From MESE01 sp036675035 (lineage in GTDB: Bacteria > Pseudomonadota > Gammaproteobacteria > Burkholderiales > Burkholderiaceae_D): a stretch of DNA of 64,000 nt. This document shows, one piece after another, positions 40,554 to 50,785 of the stretch. How positions within the stretch are numbered: position 1 is the stretch's first letter; each line of letters starts with the position of its first letter. Position numbers and translations under genes: made by a program. The stretch covers positions 1 through 64,000 of the forward strand of contig JAKFFO010000193.1 in assembly GCA_036675035.1 (NCBI GenBank), written 5' to 3'. Below the pieces are notes generated by a model. It worked only from the letters and a program-made list of their open reading frames with translations. It had not been told where the DNA came from and searched no databases.

Positions 40554-42389
40554 TTACGCGGCTTCGCGACCTGCTTTCTTGCGCTCATGCTCCTTCAGGA
40601 AGCGCTTGCGCAGACGAATGCTCTTCGGCGTGATTTCGACCAGTTCGTCATCATCGATGAACTCGACCGCATATTCCAGCGACATCTGGATCGGCGGTAC
40701 CAGGCGCACCGCTTCATCGGTGCCGGATGAGCGAACGTTGGTCAACTGCTTGCCCTTGATCGGGTTGACGACCAGGTCATTGTCGCGCGAATGGATGCCG
40801 ATGATCATGCCTTCGTATACCGGATCATTGTGAACCACGAACATGCGGCCGCGATCCTGCAGTTTCCAGATCGCGTAGGCAACCGCTGCGCCGTCGTCCT
40901 GCGAAATCAGCACGCCGTTGCGGCGGCTCGCCATTTCGCCTTTGGAATTATCCACCGGCGCGTATTCATCAAAAATGTGGCTCATCAGGCCGGTGCCGCG
41001 GGTCAGCGTCATGAATTCGCCCTGGAAGCCGATCAAGCCGCGCGCAGGGATACGATATTCAAGGCGGACACGGCCTTTTCCATCCGATTCCATGTTTTGC
41101 AGGTCACCGCGGCGGCGGCCCAGTTCTTCCATCACGCCGCCTTGATTGGCTTCCTCTACATCAACGGATAGCAATTCAAATGGTTCGTGGCGCACGCCAT
41201 CAACCATTTTGAATACAACCCGCGGACGCGATACGGCGAGTTCGAATCCTTCGCGCCGCATGTTTTCAATCAGAATTGTCAGATGCAATTCACCACGACC
41301 GGATACTTCGAAAATCGTATCGTCGTCGGTCGGCGCGACGCGCAGTGCGACGTTGGCTTTCAATTCGCGATCGAGGCGTTCACGCAATTGGCGGCTGGTG
41401 ACGAACTTGCCTTCGCGTCCTGCCAGCGGCGAATTATTGACCATGAAATTCATCGTCAGGGTCGGCTCGTCCACGGTCAGCATCGGCAGCGCATCAGGCG
41501 CGTCCGGCGAACATACCGTGGTGCCGATTCCGATCTCGTCGATGCCGTTGATCAGCACGATATCGCCGGCGACTGCTTCGTCGACCAGTACCCGCTCCAG
41601 GCCCTTGAAATTCAACACCTGGTTGATGCGCGCCTTGATCGGCGTGCCCTCCGGTCCATCCTTGATGATCACGTCCTGCAGCGCCCTGACGCGGCCACGG
41701 GTAATGCGGCCAATACCGATTTTGCCCACATAGGAAGAATAGTCGAGGGAAGAAATTTGCAACTGCAACGGGCCGTCCTGGTCATCATCGCGCGCCGGGA
41801 CGTGTTGCAGAATCGCTTCGAACAGCGGCTTCATGTCGCCTTCGCGAACGGTTGCATCGAGGCTGGCATAACCGTTCAGTGCAGACGCGAATACGACCGG
41901 AAAATCCAGCTGCTCTTCGGTGGCGCCGAGCTTGTCGAACAATTCAAAGGTGGCATTGATCGCCCATTCCGGGCGCGCACCCGGGCGGTCGATCTTGTTG
42001 ATCACGACGATCGGCTTCAAGCCAAGTGCCAGTGCCTTGCGGGTAACGAAGCGGGTCTGCGGCATTGGCCCTTCCTGCGCATCGACCAGCAACAGCACGC
42101 TGTCGACCATCGACAATACGCGCTCGACTTCGCCACCAAAGTCGGCGTGGCCCGGCGTATCGACGATATTGATATGTGTGCCTTCATATTCGACCGCGCA
42201 ATTTTTCGACAGGATCGTGATGCCGCGCTCTTTTTCAATATCATTGGAATCCATCACGCGTGTTTCAACTTGCTGATTTTCGCGGAAGGTGCCTGATTGA
42301 CGCAGCAACTTGTCGACGAGAGTCGTCTTGCCGTGGTCAACGTGGGCAATGATGGCGATATTACGGATGGCGCGTTTTGTATTTGACAT
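40554..42389 (-). CDS. typA: Ribosome-associated GTPase TypA/BipA
   Basis: A 611-residue translational GTPase involved in ribosome assembly and stress or cold adaptation. G-domain motifs: AHVDHGKTTLVDKLL, DTPGHADFGGEVERVL and NKIDRPGARPEW. The EF-G-like domains II, III and V are followed by the BipA-specific C-terminus (LVVNPIKGKQLTNVRSSGTDEAVRL). The frame extends 24 residues upstream; the ATG at 42389 gives the standard MSNTKRAIRNIAII start. It follows truB by 166 bases and is probably part of the same leftward run of translation genes. Confidence 0.97.
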   Translation of the reverse strand: MSNTKRAIRNIAIIAHVDHGKTTLVDKLLRQSGTFRENQQVETRVMDSNDIEKERGITILSKNCAVEYEGTHINIVDTPGHADFGGEVERVLSMVDSVLLLVDAQEGPMPQTRFVTRKALALGLKPIVVINKIDRPGARPEWAINATFELFDKLGATEEQLDFPVVFASALNGYASLDATVREGDMKPLFEAILQHVPARDDDQDGPLQLQISSLDYSSYVGKIGIGRITRGRVRALQDVIIKDGPEGTPIKARINQVLNFKGLERVLVDEAVAGDIVLINGIDEIGIGTTVCSPDAPDALPMLTVDEPTLTMNFMVNNSPLAGREGKFVTSRQLRERLDRELKANVALRVAPTDDDTIFEVSGRGELHLTILIENMRREGFELAVSRPRVVFKMVDGVRHEPFELLSVDVEEANQGGVMEELGRRRGDLQNMESDGKGRVRLEYRIPARGLIGFQGEFMTLTRGTGLMSHIFDEYAPVDNSKGEMASRRNGVLISQDDGAAVAYAIWKLQDRGRMFVVHNDPVYEGMIIGIHSRDNDLVVNPIKGKQLTNVRSSGTDEAVRLVPPIQMSLEYAVEFIDDDELVEITPKSIRLRKRFLKEHERKKAGREAA

Positions 42390-42555
42390 GATCTTGATCT
42401 GCGAAAGGGTGCGAAACTCGGAAAGCCGAATAGTATAGCATGTTGCGTCGCAAGAATTCAAAAAAACGCTTGTTTTTCAAAGAGTTGCTGTCAGTCACGC
42501 CATACATGCAAGGGCTTGGCATAGACCGCGGCGACGGCTGCGCAACCGAGATGTT

Positions 42556-43491
42556 TCATTGCTTGTTCAATGCGATCAGCCGTTCGGGCGCCAGCACGCC
42601 GAATTCCTTGATTTGCGCGGTGCCGAGCAACTGTCCGTCTGTAGCGCGGTAGACCCTGACCCGTCCCTCAAGTTCGGAGCTGGCGATGCCTTCCTTGCCG
42701 AGCGACAGGCGCTGACCCTGTCGGAACCTCTCAGCGAGCGGCTCAGATAAATTAATTAACGGGAATGTTGACAACAAGGCATCGACAGGTGCGAGTGCCA
42801 ATGCGCGGTCTTGATCCACCATTGCGGCAAACATCTCAAGTGTCATCGCCTGCTCCAGCGACAGGTTGCCGACGCCGATGCGGCGCAGCTCTTGCAGGTG
42901 TGCGCCGCAACCCAGCGCCGCGCCGATATCTTCCCCCAATACGCGGATATAGGTGCCCTTGCTGCATTTGACGCGCAGTTTCAGATATGGTGGCCGGAAA
43001 TCCAGCAATTCCAGCGCGTGGATTGTTACACGGCGCGCTTCGCGTTCGAGCGTAATACCCGCGCGTGCATATTCGTACAAGGGTTTACCATCACGCTTGA
43101 GGGCGGAGTACATCGGTGGAACCTGATCGAGCACGCCGCGAAAGCGGGCGAGAACTGCTTCGACCTGGTCCGGTCGAACGTTCACTTCGCAGGTTTCCAC
43201 CGCCTCCCCTTCGGTATCGCCGGTCGTAGTGCGAATACCGAGATGAACCACGGTCTCATATGTCTTGTCCGCATCCAGCAGATCCTGGGCAAACTTTGTC
43301 GCCTCGCCGAAACACAAGGGCAAGAGACCGGTTGCGAAAGGATCGAGCGTGCCGGTATGGCCTGCCTTCTCCGCATTGAGAAGACGCTTGGCGTTGATCA
43401 GCGCGTCATTGCTGGAGTGGCCTGCGGGCTTGTCGAGCAACAGAACGCCATGCACCGGTACGCGTTTTTTCTTGGGCGGGGGTGTCGCCAT
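42556..43491 (-). CDS. truB: tRNA pseudouridine-55 synthase
   Basis: A 311-residue enzyme that makes pseudouridine 55 in the T-loop of tRNAs. The N-terminus has GVLLLDKPAGHSSNDAL, and the catalytic aspartate D50 sits in GHTGTLDPFATGLLP. VPPMYSALKRDGKPLYEYAR and CSKGTYIRVLGEDIG are further family motifs. The C-terminal part includes a PUA-like segment (RFRQGQRLSL to LLGTAQI). It lies 45 bases downstream of rbfA, in the usual infB-rbfA-truB order. Confidence 0.97.
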   Translation of the reverse strand: MATPPPKKKRVPVHGVLLLDKPAGHSSNDALINAKRLLNAEKAGHTGTLDPFATGLLPLCFGEATKFAQDLLDADKTYETVVHLGIRTTTGDTEGEAVETCEVNVRPDQVEAVLARFRGVLDQVPPMYSALKRDGKPLYEYARAGITLEREARRVTIHALELLDFRPPYLKLRVKCSKGTYIRVLGEDIGAALGCGAHLQELRRIGVGNLSLEQAMTLEMFAAMVDQDRALALAPVDALLSTFPLINLSEPLAERFRQGQRLSLGKEGIASSELEGRVRVYRATDGQLLGTAQIKEFGVLAPERLIALNKQ

Positions 43492-43536
43492 CTCGGATCA
43501 AATCATTTGTTGCGTGAATAGTGCGCGTGCGCCGAA

Positions 43537-43926
43537 TCAGCTTTCGTCCGCATCCTTGGCGCGCGACGCGTTCGCTTCATCGATCAGCTTCGACAGCTCC
43601 ATACCGCGCGCAGTCGAGCTGTCGTGTACGAAATGCAGTTCCGGGATCGCGTGAATCGTCAGACGACGGCCAAGCTGGCCGCGTATGAAACCGGCGGCCT
43701 TGTGCAATCCGGCCACGGTCTTCTGTACCGCTTCCGGATCGTCATTGAGCATCGTGAAGAAGACCTTGGCGTGGGCGTAGTCCGGAGTGACCTGCACCTC
43801 CGTGATGGTGATCATGCCGACGCGCGGGTCCTTCAGCTCGTAGGCAATGATCTCGGCAAGGTCGCGCTGGATCTGATCCGCTACGCGCAAGCCCCGACCG
43901 GGAATGGATTTACTGTGTTTAGCCAT
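43537..43926 (-). CDS. rbfA: 30S ribosome-binding factor A
   Basis: A 129-residue KH-like protein needed for late maturation of the 30S subunit and 16S 5' processing. Motifs: RGLRVADQIQRDLAEII, ELKDPRVGMITITEVQVTPDYAHAKVFF and the C-terminal RLTIHAIPELHFVHDSS. Gaps of 45 bases to truB and 60 to infB fit an operon. Confidence 0.96.
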   Translation of the reverse strand: MAKHSKSIPGRGLRVADQIQRDLAEIIAYELKDPRVGMITITEVQVTPDYAHAKVFFTMLNDDPEAVQKTVAGLHKAAGFIRGQLGRRLTIHAIPELHFVHDSSTARGMELSKLIDEANASRAKDADES

Positions 43927-43986
43927 GATGAGAATCGCCGATCGTGCCGGTCGCGGCGGATGAGCACGCCACCCGCCTGAACCAGA

Positions 43987-46773
43987 TTAGAGAGTACGGG
44001 CGACTTCCTGAACTTCGAACACTTCCAGTTGATCGCCTTCCTTGATGTCGTTGAAGTTTTTCAGTGACAGACCGCATTCAAAACCGGCCTTCACTTCCTT
44101 CACATCGTCCTTGAAGCGCTTGAGCGAATCGAGTTCACCGGTCCACAGCACGACGTTGTCGCGCAAAAGCCGTACCGACGAGCCGCGCTTGACGAGTCCG
44201 TCGAGCACATAGCAACCGGCGATTGCACCAACCTTGCTGACCAGGAACACCTGGCGAATTTCCACCAGACCGAGCGCCTGTTCGCGCTTCTCCGGCGACA
44301 ACATGCCGGACATCGCGGCCTTGATCTCGTCCACCGCATCGTAAATGATGTTGTAGTAACGAATATCGATGCCGTTTGCCTCGGCCAGCTTGCGCGCAGA
44401 TGCATCGGCTCGCGTATTAAAGCCGATGATGACCGCCTTGGAAGCAACCGCGAGATTGACGTCCGATTCGCTGATGCCGCCAACGGCTGCATGCACCACC
44501 TGCACCCGCACTTCATTGGTAGACAGTTTTTGCATCGCATGAATGATCGCTTCCTGCGATCCTTGCACGTCGGTCTTGATGATCATCGGCAGGTTCTTGA
44601 CCTCACCTTCGCCCAACTGGTCGAACATGTTTTCAAGCTTCGCGGCCTGCTGCTTGGCGAGCTTCACGTCGCGGAACTTGCCTTGCCTGAACAAGCCGAT
44701 CTCGCGTGCCTTGCGTTCGTCGGCCATGACCATCACGTCTTCACCGGCGACCGGGACTTCTGTCAAACCTTGAATTTCGACCGGAATCGATGGTCCGGCT
44801 TCGGTGATGCTCTTGCCGTTCTCGTCGATCATCGCCCGCACACGACCGTATGAAGAACCCGCCAGTACCACGTCGCCACGCTTCAAGGTGCCGGACTGAA
44901 CCAGGATCGTCGCGACCGGCCCGCGTCCCTTGTCGAGTTTGGCTTCGATCACAAGTCCTCTGGCCGGCGTAGTTACCGGTGCTTTCAGTTCGAGCACTTC
45001 GGCCTGCAACAATACGTTTTCAAGCAGCGAATCAATACCTTCGCCGGTCTTGGCCGATACCGGGATGAACGGCGATTCGCCGCCGTACGCTTCTGGCACG
45101 ACTTGCTCCGCGATCAGCTCCTGCGTCACGCGATCGGCGTTGGCGCCCGGTTTGTCGATCTTGTTGATTGCGACAACCAAAGACACGCCTGCCGCTTTCG
45201 CATGGGCGATCGCTTCCTTGGTCTGCGGCATCACGCCGTCATCCGCTGCCACGACCAGAATCACGATATCGGTCGCCTTGGCACCACGCGCCCGCATTGC
45301 GGTAAACGCTTCATGGCCCGGCGTATCGAGGAAAGTAATCATGCCGCGCGGCGTTTCGACGTGGTAGGCGCCGATGTGCTGCGTAATGCCGCCCGCTTCG
45401 CCGGACGCCACTTTGGCGCGTCGAATATAGTCGAGCAACGAGGTCTTGCCGTGATCGACGTGGCCCATTACGGTTACCACCGGAGCACGCGGCAGCGTCT
45501 CCACGTCTGCATGCTCTTCGCCTTCCGTCAGCAGTGCTTCCGGATCATCGAGCTTGGCAGCGTGCGCCGTATGACCCATTTCCTCGACGACGATCATCGC
45601 GGTTTCCTGATCGAGCACCTGGTTGATGGTGACCATCTGCCCAAGCTTCATCAAGTGCTTGATGACTTCCGATGCCTTTACCGACATCTTGTGCGCCAAC
45701 TCGGCAACAGTGATCGTTTCCGGCACATGCACGTCCTTGACGACGGCTTCGGTCGGTGCCTGGAAATTGGTTTCGCGATCGTCAGCATGAGAAGGACGCC
45801 GGCCTTTGGGACCCGCACGCCAGCTGTCACGACCGCCACCCGTGTTGCCCCTGGTTTTGATTCCGGCCCCGCGCTTCTTGGCGTCGTCTTGCCAGGTGGA
45901 TGACACATTTGCCGATTTGATCGATTTCTTGTCCGCGGCAACCGCAGGTTTCTTGTCGCCTGCTTTTTTCTCCGCTGGCTTGTGCAGCGTACCTTCGGCC
46001 GGCTTTGCTTTAGCGACCGGTGCGGCTTCTGGCTCCGGCGCCTTGATCACCTTGCGCGGCGCATTCATCATTGCCTTGATCTGCGCAACTTCGTCCGCAA
46101 CGACCTTGCGCGCACGCTCGGTTACCGCCGCTTTTTCGGCAGCTTCGGCGGCATTTTGCGCGGCTTTTTTCTTCGACTCTTCAGCGGCAATGCGCTTTTT
46201 GTCGTCAGCTACTGCGTCGCCTTCCTTAACCGGAGCCGGCGCGGCAGCGGCTTTTACCGCATCCAGTTCGGCCTTGCGGATTGCCTTTGCCTGCGCTTCC
46301 TTTTCGGCATCCAGCTTCGCCAAGCGCTCCTGCTTTTCACGCAGATCCGCCTCCTGGCGCGCCATCAGCTCGGCGTGCCGGCGCGCTTCATCCGCGCGGC
46401 GAGCCAACTCCGCTTCATCGATCGCAGGTGGCGCAGCTTCTACTTGCGGCGCTTCTTCGACAGCCGGCTCATCGCGCTTGACGAAAGTGCGCTTCTTGCG
46501 AACTTCAACCTGGATCGTGCGCGACTTTCCGGTTGCATCGGCTTGCTTGATTTCGGTCGTCTCTTTGCGTGTCAGCGTGATTTTCTTCTTTTCTCCATCG
46601 GGCGCGACACCGTGAGAACGGCGCAGATGCCCAAGCAGCTTGTCCTTGTCTTCCTTGGACAACTGGTCATCGGTCGACCTTTTTTCGACGCCTGCGGCGC
46701 GCAGCTGCGTAAGCAGCAGGTCGGCCGGCATCTTGAGCTCGGTGGCAAATTGGGCTACGTTGTTACTCGCCAT
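43987..46773 (-). CDS. infB: Translation initiation factor IF-2
   Basis: A 928-residue GTPase that brings initiator tRNA to the 30S subunit. The N-terminus has the IF2_N module (VAQFATELKMPADLLLTQLRAAG). A long Lys/Ala/Glu-rich coiled linker (about 90-330) and a second IF2_N region (TVAELAHKMSVKASEVIKHLM) follow. G-domain motifs are GHVDHGKTSLLDYIR, FLDTPGHEAF and NKIDKPGANAD. Domains II to IV end in a C-terminal initiator-tRNA-binding region (SLKNFNDIKEGDQLEVFEV). The linker is of the long proteobacterial type. It is 50 bases downstream of nusA. Confidence 0.98.
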   Translation of the reverse strand: MASNNVAQFATELKMPADLLLTQLRAAGVEKRSTDDQLSKEDKDKLLGHLRRSHGVAPDGEKKKITLTRKETTEIKQADATGKSRTIQVEVRKKRTFVKRDEPAVEEAPQVEAAPPAIDEAELARRADEARRHAELMARQEADLREKQERLAKLDAEKEAQAKAIRKAELDAVKAAAAPAPVKEGDAVADDKKRIAAEESKKKAAQNAAEAAEKAAVTERARKVVADEVAQIKAMMNAPRKVIKAPEPEAAPVAKAKPAEGTLHKPAEKKAGDKKPAVAADKKSIKSANVSSTWQDDAKKRGAGIKTRGNTGGGRDSWRAGPKGRRPSHADDRETNFQAPTEAVVKDVHVPETITVAELAHKMSVKASEVIKHLMKLGQMVTINQVLDQETAMIVVEEMGHTAHAAKLDDPEALLTEGEEHADVETLPRAPVVTVMGHVDHGKTSLLDYIRRAKVASGEAGGITQHIGAYHVETPRGMITFLDTPGHEAFTAMRARGAKATDIVILVVAADDGVMPQTKEAIAHAKAAGVSLVVAINKIDKPGANADRVTQELIAEQVVPEAYGGESPFIPVSAKTGEGIDSLLENVLLQAEVLELKAPVTTPARGLVIEAKLDKGRGPVATILVQSGTLKRGDVVLAGSSYGRVRAMIDENGKSITEAGPSIPVEIQGLTEVPVAGEDVMVMADERKAREIGLFRQGKFRDVKLAKQQAAKLENMFDQLGEGEVKNLPMIIKTDVQGSQEAIIHAMQKLSTNEVRVQVVHAAVGGISESDVNLAVASKAVIIGFNTRADASARKLAEANGIDIRYYNIIYDAVDEIKAAMSGMLSPEKREQALGLVEIRQVFLVSKVGAIAGCYVLDGLVKRGSSVRLLRDNVVLWTGELDSLKRFKDDVKEVKAGFECGLSLKNFNDIKEGDQLEVFEVQEVARTL

Positions 46774-46823
46774 TCAGTCCTCTTTTCTATGTGACGCGAT
46801 GGATGATTGTGAAGCTATAAAAA

Positions 46824-48383
46824 TTATTTTGCTTCGGCGAGACTCCACGCCTTGGCTTGCAAAGCCTTGGCATGTTCGTCGTACTTGGCGTCGATAAGTC
46901 TCATCTCTTCATCGGTCACATCTTCAAATTCATTCTCAATCAATTGACGCGCACGCTCGGTGGAAAGTGCAAGGATCGCTCCGAACTCGTCATACGCCAA
47001 GCCGCCGAACTTCTCAAGCGTCTTGATACCGGCCAGACCGAGCTTGCCGGCGGTGATGCGATCCATTCCTTCCAGATCGACTAACACTTCCTCCATGCCT
47101 TCGAGACCTTCTTCGGAGGCAATTGCCTCAGTGACCAGCGCATCGCGGGCACGGTTGCGCAGTTCATTGACGGTATCTTCGTCAAACGATTCGATATCCA
47201 GCATTTCGGTGATCGGCACGTAGGCAATCTCTTCCAGGCTGGCAAACCCTTCTTCGACAAGGATGTCGGCCACTTCCTGGTCGACATCGAGTTTTTCCAT
47301 GAACAATGCACGAATCGCCGCCGTTTCGACCGCGGACTTGTCCGCCGATTCTTCGGCAGTCATGATGTTGATCTGCCATTTCGTCAGCTCGGATGCCAGA
47401 CGCACGTTTTGTCCGCCGCGGCCAATGGCGATAGCGAGGTTTTCCTCATCGACCACTACGTCCATTGCGTGCTTTTCTTCATCGACCACGATCGACGATA
47501 CATTGGCAGGCGCAAGCGCGCCGATCACGAACTGCGCCGGATCTTCCGACCACAACACGATATCAACCCGTTCCCCGCCGAGCTCGCCGGTCACTGCCTG
47601 CACGCGTGAACCGCGCATGCCGACGCAGGTGCCGATCGGGTCGATCCGCTTGTCGCTTGTAAAGACGGCAATCTTGGCACGTACGCCAGGATCGCGGGCA
47701 GCGGATTTGATTTCCAGCAGGCCTTGTTCGATTTCAGGTACTTCAAGTTCAAACAGCTTCATGATGAACTCGGGTGCGGTGCGCGACAGGATCACTTGCG
47801 GTCCGCGTGCATTGCGTTCGATGCGGAGGATAAATGCACGTACCCGATCGCCGATACGCAGATTTTCCTTCGGGATCATCTGGTCGCGCGGCAAACGTGC
47901 TTCGATCTTGCCCGATTCGACGATCGCGTCACCACGCTCCATGCGCTTGATGGTGCCGGTCACCAGCGAATCGCCACGTTCCAGGAAATCGGCAAGAATT
48001 TGTTCGCGCTCCGCATCGCGGATGCGCTGCAACACGACCTGTTTGGTGTCTTGTGCAAAGCGGCGGCCAAATTCGACTGACTCGATCGGCTCTTCGATGT
48101 GGTCGTCAATGTCGATGTCGTCGATCTGTTCCTTGGCTTCGAAATGCAGGATTTCCTGGTCGGGCAACTGCAGGCCGGCTTCATCCGGGACCACATGCCA
48201 GCGGCGGAAGGATTCGAATTCACCCGTCTCGCGATCGATCGAGACGCGAATGTCCACATCGCCCTCGTAGCGTTTCTTGGTCGCCTGCGCGAGCGCATGT
48301 TCCAGCGCTCCGAAAACGATATCCTTATCGACGTTTTTTTCACGCGCTAGCGCGTCGACCAACAATAAAACTTCGCGACTCAT
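46824..48383 (-). CDS. nusA: Transcription termination/antitermination factor NusA
   Basis: A 519-residue RNA polymerase-binding factor. An N-terminal domain (VLLLVDALAREKNVDKDIVFGALEHAL) is followed by an S1 domain (GDSLVTGTIKRMERGDAIVE), two KH domains (PIGTCVGMRGSRVQAVTGELGGERVD and LAIAIGRGGQNVRLASEL) and two C-terminal acidic helix-hairpin-helix repeats. The ATG overlaps the rimP stop by four bases (ATGA), indicating coupling. Confidence 0.98.
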   Translation of the reverse strand: MSREVLLLVDALAREKNVDKDIVFGALEHALAQATKKRYEGDVDIRVSIDRETGEFESFRRWHVVPDEAGLQLPDQEILHFEAKEQIDDIDIDDHIEEPIESVEFGRRFAQDTKQVVLQRIRDAEREQILADFLERGDSLVTGTIKRMERGDAIVESGKIEARLPRDQMIPKENLRIGDRVRAFILRIERNARGPQVILSRTAPEFIMKLFELEVPEIEQGLLEIKSAARDPGVRAKIAVFTSDKRIDPIGTCVGMRGSRVQAVTGELGGERVDIVLWSEDPAQFVIGALAPANVSSIVVDEEKHAMDVVVDEENLAIAIGRGGQNVRLASELTKWQINIMTAEESADKSAVETAAIRALFMEKLDVDQEVADILVEEGFASLEEIAYVPITEMLDIESFDEDTVNELRNRARDALVTEAIASEEGLEGMEEVLVDLEGMDRITAGKLGLAGIKTLEKFGGLAYDEFGAILALSTERARQLIENEFEDVTDEEMRLIDAKYDEHAKALQAKAWSLAEAK

Positions 48384-48865
48384 GCTTTGCGACTCCTAAA
48401 ATCCACTTTCGGCACCAAACGTGCCTTGTCCACATCTGCCAGCGTAAATTCCAGCATCGCCGGCCCGTCATTTCCTTCAAATTCCAGTTGCAGCATGTCG
48501 CCATCAGGCGCATGCAAAATTCCTTGATACGTTTTACGATTCGATGTGCCCGGCATCGGGATGCGCAGTTTTACAACCGCTTCCTGTCCCGCAAACCGCC
48601 GATAGTCGGCGAGTTTCTTTAACGGCCGATCCAATCCCGGAGACGACACTTCGAGGCGTTCGTACGACGCATTTTCCACGGTCAATACATGCAACAATTG
48701 ATGCGTCACTTTTTCGCAGTCCTCGACCGTAATATGGCCAAGGTCGCCTTCGTGCGGCGCAAAATCAATATATACACGCAACAATCCACGTCCGGCTTGT
48801 TCGAAATCGACAAGCTCGTAGCCCATACCGACAACGGTCTTTTCAATCAGTCCTGACAACTGCAA
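48380..48865 (-). CDS. rimP: Ribosome maturation factor RimP
   Basis: A 161-residue 30S assembly factor. It shows LIEKTVVGMGYELVDFE, LRVYIDF, ITVEDCEKVTHQL, YERLEVSSPGLDRPLKKLADYRRFAG and a C-terminal SH3-like domain (LEFTLADVDKARLVP). The start is read as a TTG at 48865, preceded by GAGGAATT and matching the usual family N-terminus; an upstream TTG at 48883 would add six residues. It is the first gene of the rimP-nusA-infB-rbfA-truB run. Confidence 0.95.
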   Translation of the reverse strand: MQLSGLIEKTVVGMGYELVDFEQAGRGLLRVYIDFAPHEGDLGHITVEDCEKVTHQLLHVLTVENASYERLEVSSPGLDRPLKKLADYRRFAGQEAVVKLRIPMPGTSNRKTYQGILHAPDGDMLQLEFEGNDGPAMLEFTLADVDKARLVPKVDFRSRKA

Positions 48866-48935
48866 GGCAATTCCTCGTAACAAAGTATCATCCAGCGCCC
48901 ATTTTCCAACTGCCGCCTGAATTTACAAACTGTTT

Positions 48936-48963
48936 AACAAAAAAAAAATGGGCATCTGCCCAT
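48936..48963 (-). terminator. Intrinsic terminator after rluB
   Basis: A 7-bp stem ATGGGCA/TGCCCAT with a very short loop is followed on the minus strand by ten T residues. It is 200 bases past the rluB stop and just upstream of rimP, so it insulates the two leftward operons. Confidence 0.85.
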
Positions 48964-49165
48964 CTTTCTTATGATTCAAGCCGCCTGCAGTTATTTCCCG
49001 ACGAAGTTTTCGCGGGCAGCGACCCCTGTAAACTGCCGAATTATAATCGATTACTTAGTGCCTCGCAATGCCAAGCCGAAGTTTCGCCCCCCTCAAGAGC
49101 GGCGTTTCAACCAGGGAAGCTCGTCAATGCCGGAATTATTTGACCGGAGGCGGACGATACCGCTT

Positions 49166-50785
49166 TTATCCTCTTGAGCGGCGGCGCACCGGGCCAGTGG
49201 AGCCGAGCGGACTTCCTCCCTGCCTCCCCTGTCTGCCTTGGCCCTGTCGCCCTTGGCCATCAATCCCGCCACGCCCGGCTCCGCCATTGCGGCGGGGCTG
49301 ACCCATTCCGGGAAAGCCAAGCGCGGTCTGCAACGGATCCGGCTGGCGTGAACGAGCCTGACCCTGGCCGCGCGCTGAATTCCGTGGCTGGCCCTGACCG
49401 TTTTCGTAGCTACCGCCAACGCGGTTGGCGCTACCTTTGCGCGCCTTGGAACTTCCCTGACCGGCGGCCGATTGGCTTTGTCCAGCAGCCTTTTCCAATC
49501 CGCTCAATTTCATCAGGTCGCGCACCGCGTGCTCGTCCATTTCTTCCCAGCGGCCGCGCTTCAGATTCGGCGGCAGCGTCAATGCGCCATACCGGGTACG
49601 AATCAGCCGCGATACCGTCAGACCGATTGCCTCGAACATCCGCCGCACCTCGCGGTTACGGCCTTCGCCGATGGTAACGCGATACCATTTATTGACCCCC
49701 TCGCCGCCGCCGTCCGCAATCCTGGAAAATTGTGCAGTACCATCCTCAAGCTCAACGCCGGCCAGCAATTTCTGGCGCATGCCTTCTTCAAGTTCGCCAA
49801 GCGTACGTACCGCGTATTCCCGGTCAATACCGTAACGCGGGTGCATCAATCGATTGGCAAGATCGCCCGAAGTTGTAAACAGCAGCAAACCTTCGGTATT
49901 GAAATCGAGGCGTCCAACCGCCAGCCATTTGGCGGCCTTCATGGTGGGTAATCGATCGAATACCGATGGCCTGCCTTCCGGATCGTTCGTGCTGACAATT
50001 TCACCCGCAGGCTTGTGATACACCAAGACACGCGGCGGTCGGGTGCTGACTTTGCGCTGCAGTAATTTGCCGTTAATTCGCACCTGGTCGGCCGGCAGAA
50101 TCCGCTGACCTATATGGGCCGGCTCGCCATTGACCGATACCCGTCCGGCGATGATCAGTTCTTCCATATCCCGGCGCGATCCGAGGCCGACGTCCGCCAA
50201 GACTTTATGCAATTTCGGCGCATCGTCTTCTGCAGTCAGATCCCGGCGGACATTTTTTGCCGGTCCAGAACGATTCCCGGATCGACCCTCCGATTTTTCA
50301 TCGTCAACCTGGCTATCGAACGCATCTGATGTAACGAAAGAAAATACATCGTCCGCATTTGCCGTCCTTGGATGGGGCGATCCTTTTCCGTTCGAATTTA
50401 CGGCAGGACTGCGTTGCTTTTGGGAAGTCTTTTTCCCCTTCTGCCGATCATTCGGAGACCGGGGACCGCGATCGCTCTGCGATCTGGCGCTTGTGGAGGA
50501 TGCCGAATCTCCATTGGCCATGGCCTGCGGCGCCATATTCGATCCATCGCCGGAAGCCGCGTCACCGCCAGTGCTGCTTTCCGGGCGCGGCGCGTTTCTG
50601 GCCCGCCTTAAGGTACGCGGACCGCGCACCCCGCGCTTTGCCGGTCGGTCGCCTGCCGTGGCCGAAGACGAAGCATTGTCGCTGGAGCGCGTATCGGCCG
50701 GGCTTCCGCTCTTCTCGTCAGCCTTGTCGGCATCAGACGAGGCCGCGCTAATTACCGGTAGGTCATTGGGGGTAGGAAGGGTCAT
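49166..50785 (-). CDS. rluB: 23S rRNA pseudouridine-2605 synthase
   Basis: A 539-residue RsuA-family pseudouridine synthase with long low-complexity extensions at both ends, as is common in betaproteobacterial RluB. An S4 RNA-binding domain (LHKVLADVGLGSRRDMEELIIAGRVSVNG) is followed by the catalytic domain, with the aspartate in VGRLDFNTEGLLLFT and REVRRMFEAIGLTVSRLIRTRYG. The Gly/Arg-rich tail ends in RRRSRG. The chosen ATG lies inside the 3' end of scpB (23-base overlap in another frame), so the two are translationally linked. A longer frame goes to 50866. Confidence 0.94.
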   Translation of the reverse strand: MTLPTPNDLPVISAASSDADKADEKSGSPADTRSSDNASSSATAGDRPAKRGVRGPRTLRRARNAPRPESSTGGDAASGDGSNMAPQAMANGDSASSTSARSQSDRGPRSPNDRQKGKKTSQKQRSPAVNSNGKGSPHPRTANADDVFSFVTSDAFDSQVDDEKSEGRSGNRSGPAKNVRRDLTAEDDAPKLHKVLADVGLGSRRDMEELIIAGRVSVNGEPAHIGQRILPADQVRINGKLLQRKVSTRPPRVLVYHKPAGEIVSTNDPEGRPSVFDRLPTMKAAKWLAVGRLDFNTEGLLLFTTSGDLANRLMHPRYGIDREYAVRTLGELEEGMRQKLLAGVELEDGTAQFSRIADGGGEGVNKWYRVTIGEGRNREVRRMFEAIGLTVSRLIRTRYGALTLPPNLKRGRWEEMDEHAVRDLMKLSGLEKAAGQSQSAAGQGSSKARKGSANRVGGSYENGQGQPRNSARGQGQARSRQPDPLQTALGFPGMGQPRRNGGAGRGGIDGQGRQGQGRQGRQGGSPLGSTGPVRRRSRG

